Source of the DNA: Lytechinus variegatus
Lineage: Eukaryota; Echinodermata; Echinoidea; Temnopleuroida; Toxopneustidae
Assembly (NCBI RefSeq): GCF_018143015.1
Contig: NC_054758.1
Coordinates: 8,230,501-8,294,500 of the forward strand
Length of the DNA: 64,000 bases
Direction: 5' to 3'
This document shows, piece after piece, positions 55,101 to 60,100 of this stretch. The position numbers were made by a program, and so were the translations under genes. Position 1 is the stretch's first letter, and each line of letters opens with the position of its first letter. Under the pieces are notes generated by a model. The model was not told the DNA's origin. It was given only the letters and a program-made list of their open reading frames with translations, and did not search any database.

Positions 55101-57138
55101 ACTTGTCGCATATGCAGCAAACGTGCATATAAATGTTTCAAGAACTAGTATTATTTTGTTATTTTCAACTATCTATCCAAATGCTTAGGAGTAATCAATG
55201 TTATCATTAATCGAAATGATTTTATTATGATTGCATCAACTTTCAGATATTTTCAATGGATTCCCGGTAACCCGGATAATAATTTAGGGAGCGAACATTG
55301 TGTGGAAAGGAATGTTTACCATGATGATTGGAATGATCGATCTTGCAGCGTTAAACAGAGATTTGTCTGCGAGAAATCAAAAGGTAGGCCGACATTCATG
55401 ATATTATTCAGGTATTAATGAAACAAACACATTTCTCTTCTTTATATTCTTAATACCTGCATGGATTATCAATTTATAATTTAACACCCCGATGGAGTGA
55501 CATTTTTTCTCCGGGGGTGTGGGCACGTCCATTGACAAGGGAATACCATGCGTGACCATGGGGTTTCGAAAAGGGTAAATGCCAATTCGTCTACTGCCAA
55601 CTCGTCCACTCACCACATGGTCTACCTTCATTTAGTCTAATGCCATTCAGTCCATCACAATTTCGTCTAACAACCATTTGGCCCAATCATCACTTTATCT
55701 AATCACCATTTCATCTGTTACCATTTCGTCTATTAACCAATTGGTCTAATACCCATTTTCTTTTCATTCATTTTGCACAATTAAAACTTTCAATTTAATG
55801 AGAGAAAATGGTATATGGACTAAATAGCTATTGGACCACTGGTCATTAGACGGAATGGCATGAGACTAAATGAAAGTAGACCACTTGGTGAATAGACGAA
55901 CTGATGGTGGTGGTATACGAGTTGGCAATGGGACGAATTGGCATTGGACGAATTGGAAAGAGTATCTTAAACAAGTATATTCCATGTTCTCAACATGCAA
56001 CCCTTAACAAGGATTGGCGAGTGAAACGCTACCCTTAAAGGTCAAGTCCACCCCAGAAAATGTTGATTTCAATCAATGGAGAAAAATCAAACAAGCATAA
56101 CCCTGAACATTTCATCAAAATCAGATTAAAACAAGAAAGTTTCGCTTATTTTTCACAAAACAGATTCACAACTCGATGTCACGCGAATGAGAAAGTTCAT
56201 GATGTCCATCACTCACTATTTCGGTTTTTTTTAATTATACAATATTTCATTTTTTTCATATAGATTTGACATTAAAAGGAATGAAACATTTGGAACAAGT
56301 AGGCTTGTGTCGAAACAGAAAAATCAAAGAATATGAACACACGAAGTTTGAGAAAATTGGACAAATAATGAGAAAGTTATGAGCATTTGAATATTGCAAT
56401 CACTAATGCAATCGAGATGATGAGATCCTCCCATTGGCAATGCGACAAGGATGTGAGATGTCACGTGTTAACAACTTTCCCTTTGATGGACTTTAAAATA
56501 CCCCCCCCCCCCTCATACCACGCGCCGTACGCGCGTTTCCGTTTTACACCCTGGCGAAGGCAATCTCTGTAAAAATAGCTATAAAGCGACTAGTGAAGAG
56601 TCTAGACACGTCGCTGGATAGATATGCAAGTCATAAAAGTACAACTGCACCGCATGCAATCTGCACAGCCACTGTGATAGCACAGAGTTCATGTACAGAG
56701 AGCAGTCATATGAATTAAATCCGGACATATTTTGCAGTGGCGTTTGTACATGTATCCCGATACACAAGGAGGTGAAAAATCCACAATTCGGGTAATTGAT
56801 ATCCTAAATTAATTCAATAAGCAGTAATGACTATGATAAGGCAAGAATGATAGCAATAGTACAAAACAAAGGAGAATCTACGGCATGCAGAAGTCCAGTG
56901 TTTCAAAATGATTCTAAACGATGAATTAAAATGTAGGTCTATACTATACTTCTGCTACTACTATACTACTACTACTTCTTCTACTACTACTTCTACTACT
57001 ACTACTACTACTACTACTAATAATAATAATATTAGTAATCGTATATGTAAATGATAATAATGATAAGAAGAAGACTGAAGAAGAAGAAGAGGAAAGTCGG
57101 AGTTATAAATAACTTACAACTCTACTATACTACTACTT

Positions 57139-57169
<31 letters not shown>

Positions 57170-60100
57170 GCTGCTGCTGCTACTTCTACTGCTACTAATA
57201 CTAATACTGTTCATAACAATGACGCTAATAATAATGATGATAATGATAACAATAATAATAATGATAATAATAAATGATAGTGATAATAAAAATAGTAATC
57301 ATGATAATGTTGACAACAAACTAAGTAATTCATAATCATATAACAATGATGCTAATGTAATGAAGTACTGAAATACTAATAATATTATCACCACTACAAA
57401 ACAAAGTAAAAACTACTTGTAGCAATTTATGATCAACAAAGTATTGTCCATTTAGTTTCCCTTTAAAAATCTTTCTTTTTTAGTATTTTTTAATGATGTA
57501 TATTACTTTGTATGGTAAATGTAGGACCCCAAGGAAGAACAGCAGTATTTTGCAAATACAACAAATAATGAAGTTCCTAGTTTCATCAATATAGCTGTTG
57601 TCGCGATAATGAGAACTGGTACAGATGGACAGACAAACGGTGCACAAACAGACGGAAAACATGATGCTTCCAGCAACTTAATTCACTGTGGTAATAGCAA
57701 GGATATTGAATATCGTATTGCCAAGAAAAATAATAAACTTACAAGCCATTTTCGGAAATAGAGATTTAAGTTGTAAGATATTCTATCATCAATTTTTGTA
57801 ACTGAAGAAAATCTTAATATGCCTTCTGCGGAGGGAATTCTATTAATCTTTAATAAATGGGGATGAAGAATACATAGAAGAGACAAAGTGACTGCTTTTA
57901 CTACAAGTTTATCAAGTATTATCTGTAGATAATGTGTATGCTGCCCTTTTTCTTCTCTTATTTATTTATTCTGTTATATTTTAAATTACTTTTAATAATG
58001 TGATTTGTTATACAAAATTATGAAATCCAAATAAAACTTTTAAAATAATTCACTGTGGTAAAAGATCCAATCACTGTTATTGCAGTAACATTTACGGTAA
58101 GACAGACAGACCTGATGACATGGTTATCAGGTGTTCGTGATAAAAAGCACTGCTTAATTTTAGCGGATATCTCCATTTTCTCAGATTTTTTTTTTTTATA
58201 ATGGTTATGATATTCTGCTTATATATAAAATACTCTGATTGCTTTTCTTTCATCCAAAAATTAAAAAAAGGTCTATTTTACATCCTACCCCATCCTACTC
58301 ATATAAGAATGCAATGTCATACCAACAACGGTTACAGAATATGTTATTCTTCCATGACAGTTAGAGGGCTAATTTCCATACCAGCAATTCGGCAAAGGCA
58401 AACATTCATGTTGGACATGCATTTTGCACATATGTTCTACAGATAGCTTCGGTACGGACTTTCAATTTTAGCGGATATCTCCATTTTCTCAGAATTTTTT
58501 TTATAATGGTTATGATATTCTACTTATATATAATACTCTGCATGATTGCTTTTCTTTCATCCAAAAATTAAAAAAGGTCTATTTTACATCCTACCCCATC
58601 CTACTCATATAAGAATGCAATGTCATGCCAACAACGGTTACAGAATATGTTATTCTTCCATGACAGTTAGAGGGCTAATTTCCATACCAGCAATTCGGCA
58701 AAGGCAAACATTCATGTTGGACATACATTTTGCACATGTTCTGCAGATAGCTTCGGTGCGGACTTTCACATCTCGCGCCCAGTTGATAATGTACACAAGC
58801 GTAGACTCTTCACTAGTCGCTTTTTAGCCAGTTTTGCGAAGATTGCCTTCACCAGGGTGTAAAACGGAAACGCGGCAGTCGCGCTGAGGAAGGGGAATCA
58901 AATGTTATTTATTGAAATTGCATGAACTCTTTCAGTGCCATTGACAGGTATAGTTGCCCATAACCGTGTCGTGCCATTGGCAGCTATAGTTGCCCAAATA
59001 ACTTTTTAAAACCAATTTTACAGCCAGAAAATCAACACCATATTCTTTGTTTTTCATGTTATACTGCCAAGGAATCCACAATTGATTTATCATACAAAAA
59101 ATAGTGGTTTACATAGACATTTTATTAGTAAATGGTATTTTTGCATCAGTATTTTGAAGAGTTGATTTCGGAAATTGCCGCGATCTGAATCAAGATTTCC
59201 CCCATAGACACGAGTGATATAACGGTTGTGTGTAGCAATACACGTACTTCCATGGGTAGAGCAAAGGCGAGTGTGCGAAGGCATTCAGCTCGGAATTGAC
59301 CAATAATAGAGCGGGCTCTCACCCAACGCTACTCGCCAATTCGCTATTGTTATATGAATATTTATGAGCTATCGATCGGGTCTTTTGCAGGCCGGTACGG
59401 TATTATTCTCGCGTCAAGGTTTTTTTCTGCATGCAAATATGCAGCGGTTTAGGAATGGCTTTTTGGGGGAGAGGTCTTATACTTTGGAGGGGGGTAGCAT
59501 TCTCACAAAATTGTTTTCGTTATAAGTATATGAGTAAAGAAGGCTGTCATTTCCAACTCTCGTCGCACTGCAACATCATACTCATCATTTATTTATTCAT
59601 TTATTATTGTTATTATTATTATCATTATTAGTATTACTATGATCATAATCATTATCATTATTATTATCATTATTCTTCTCCTTCACCTTCTTCTTATTAA
59701 TGTTATTGCCATCAGAATCATCATCATCATCATTATGATTATTTAAAAATAATTGTTGTAATCATATCAATTGCATTTCTTCTGCAGCCAAACTCTCTCT
59801 TCATAAACTTAAGATCAGGTAAATAACGGTTCATATTCGTTCGTCTTGTTATAACGAAAACCAATATTTAAAAAAATATATTCAAATTTCTCACACAAAT
59901 ATTAATCGTTAAGTATTCTTCTCGATTATTGGGTCGAGTTTAGCACATTGCGGATGAATTCCTTGCTGAAGGAAATTACGCCATGGCTGGGAATTAAACC
60001 CACGACCCTCTGTTTCAAATTCCAGAGACTAATCCTCTAGGCCACGATGCTCCACTATGCCATATTTGTATGATCTTTTCTCTGCAGTACCTCCACTTCA

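Larger units (their letters stand above)
56529..58874. mobile_element. 2.3-kb element with about 77-bp inverted ends
   Basis: GCGTTTCCGTTTTACACCCT at the left (from 56533) and its inverse at the right (to 58872) continue into AAGCGACTAGTGAAGAGTCTA and its inverse (58799-58819). The interior holds TAC/AAT microsatellites (56948-57025, 57110-57190, 57205-57310), AT-rich sequence and a 308-bp tandem duplication. No transposase is recognisable. The element or composite lies in the intron before the first Ig exon. Confidence 0.6.

Noticed and set aside
55575-55965. CRISPR-like array
   Set aside because: Units are contiguous, degenerate and inverted between halves, and the genome is eukaryotic.
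57051-57335. 94-residue Leu-rich open frame
   Set aside because: Translation of a TAC/CTA microsatellite; no membrane protein is implied.
59788-59819. Short CAG-bounded stretch with a GTAAAT donor before the first Ig exon
   Set aside because: Entering in phase 1 it would leave in phase 2, which does not fit the Ig exon; direct joining of CTLD3 to the Ig exon does fit.
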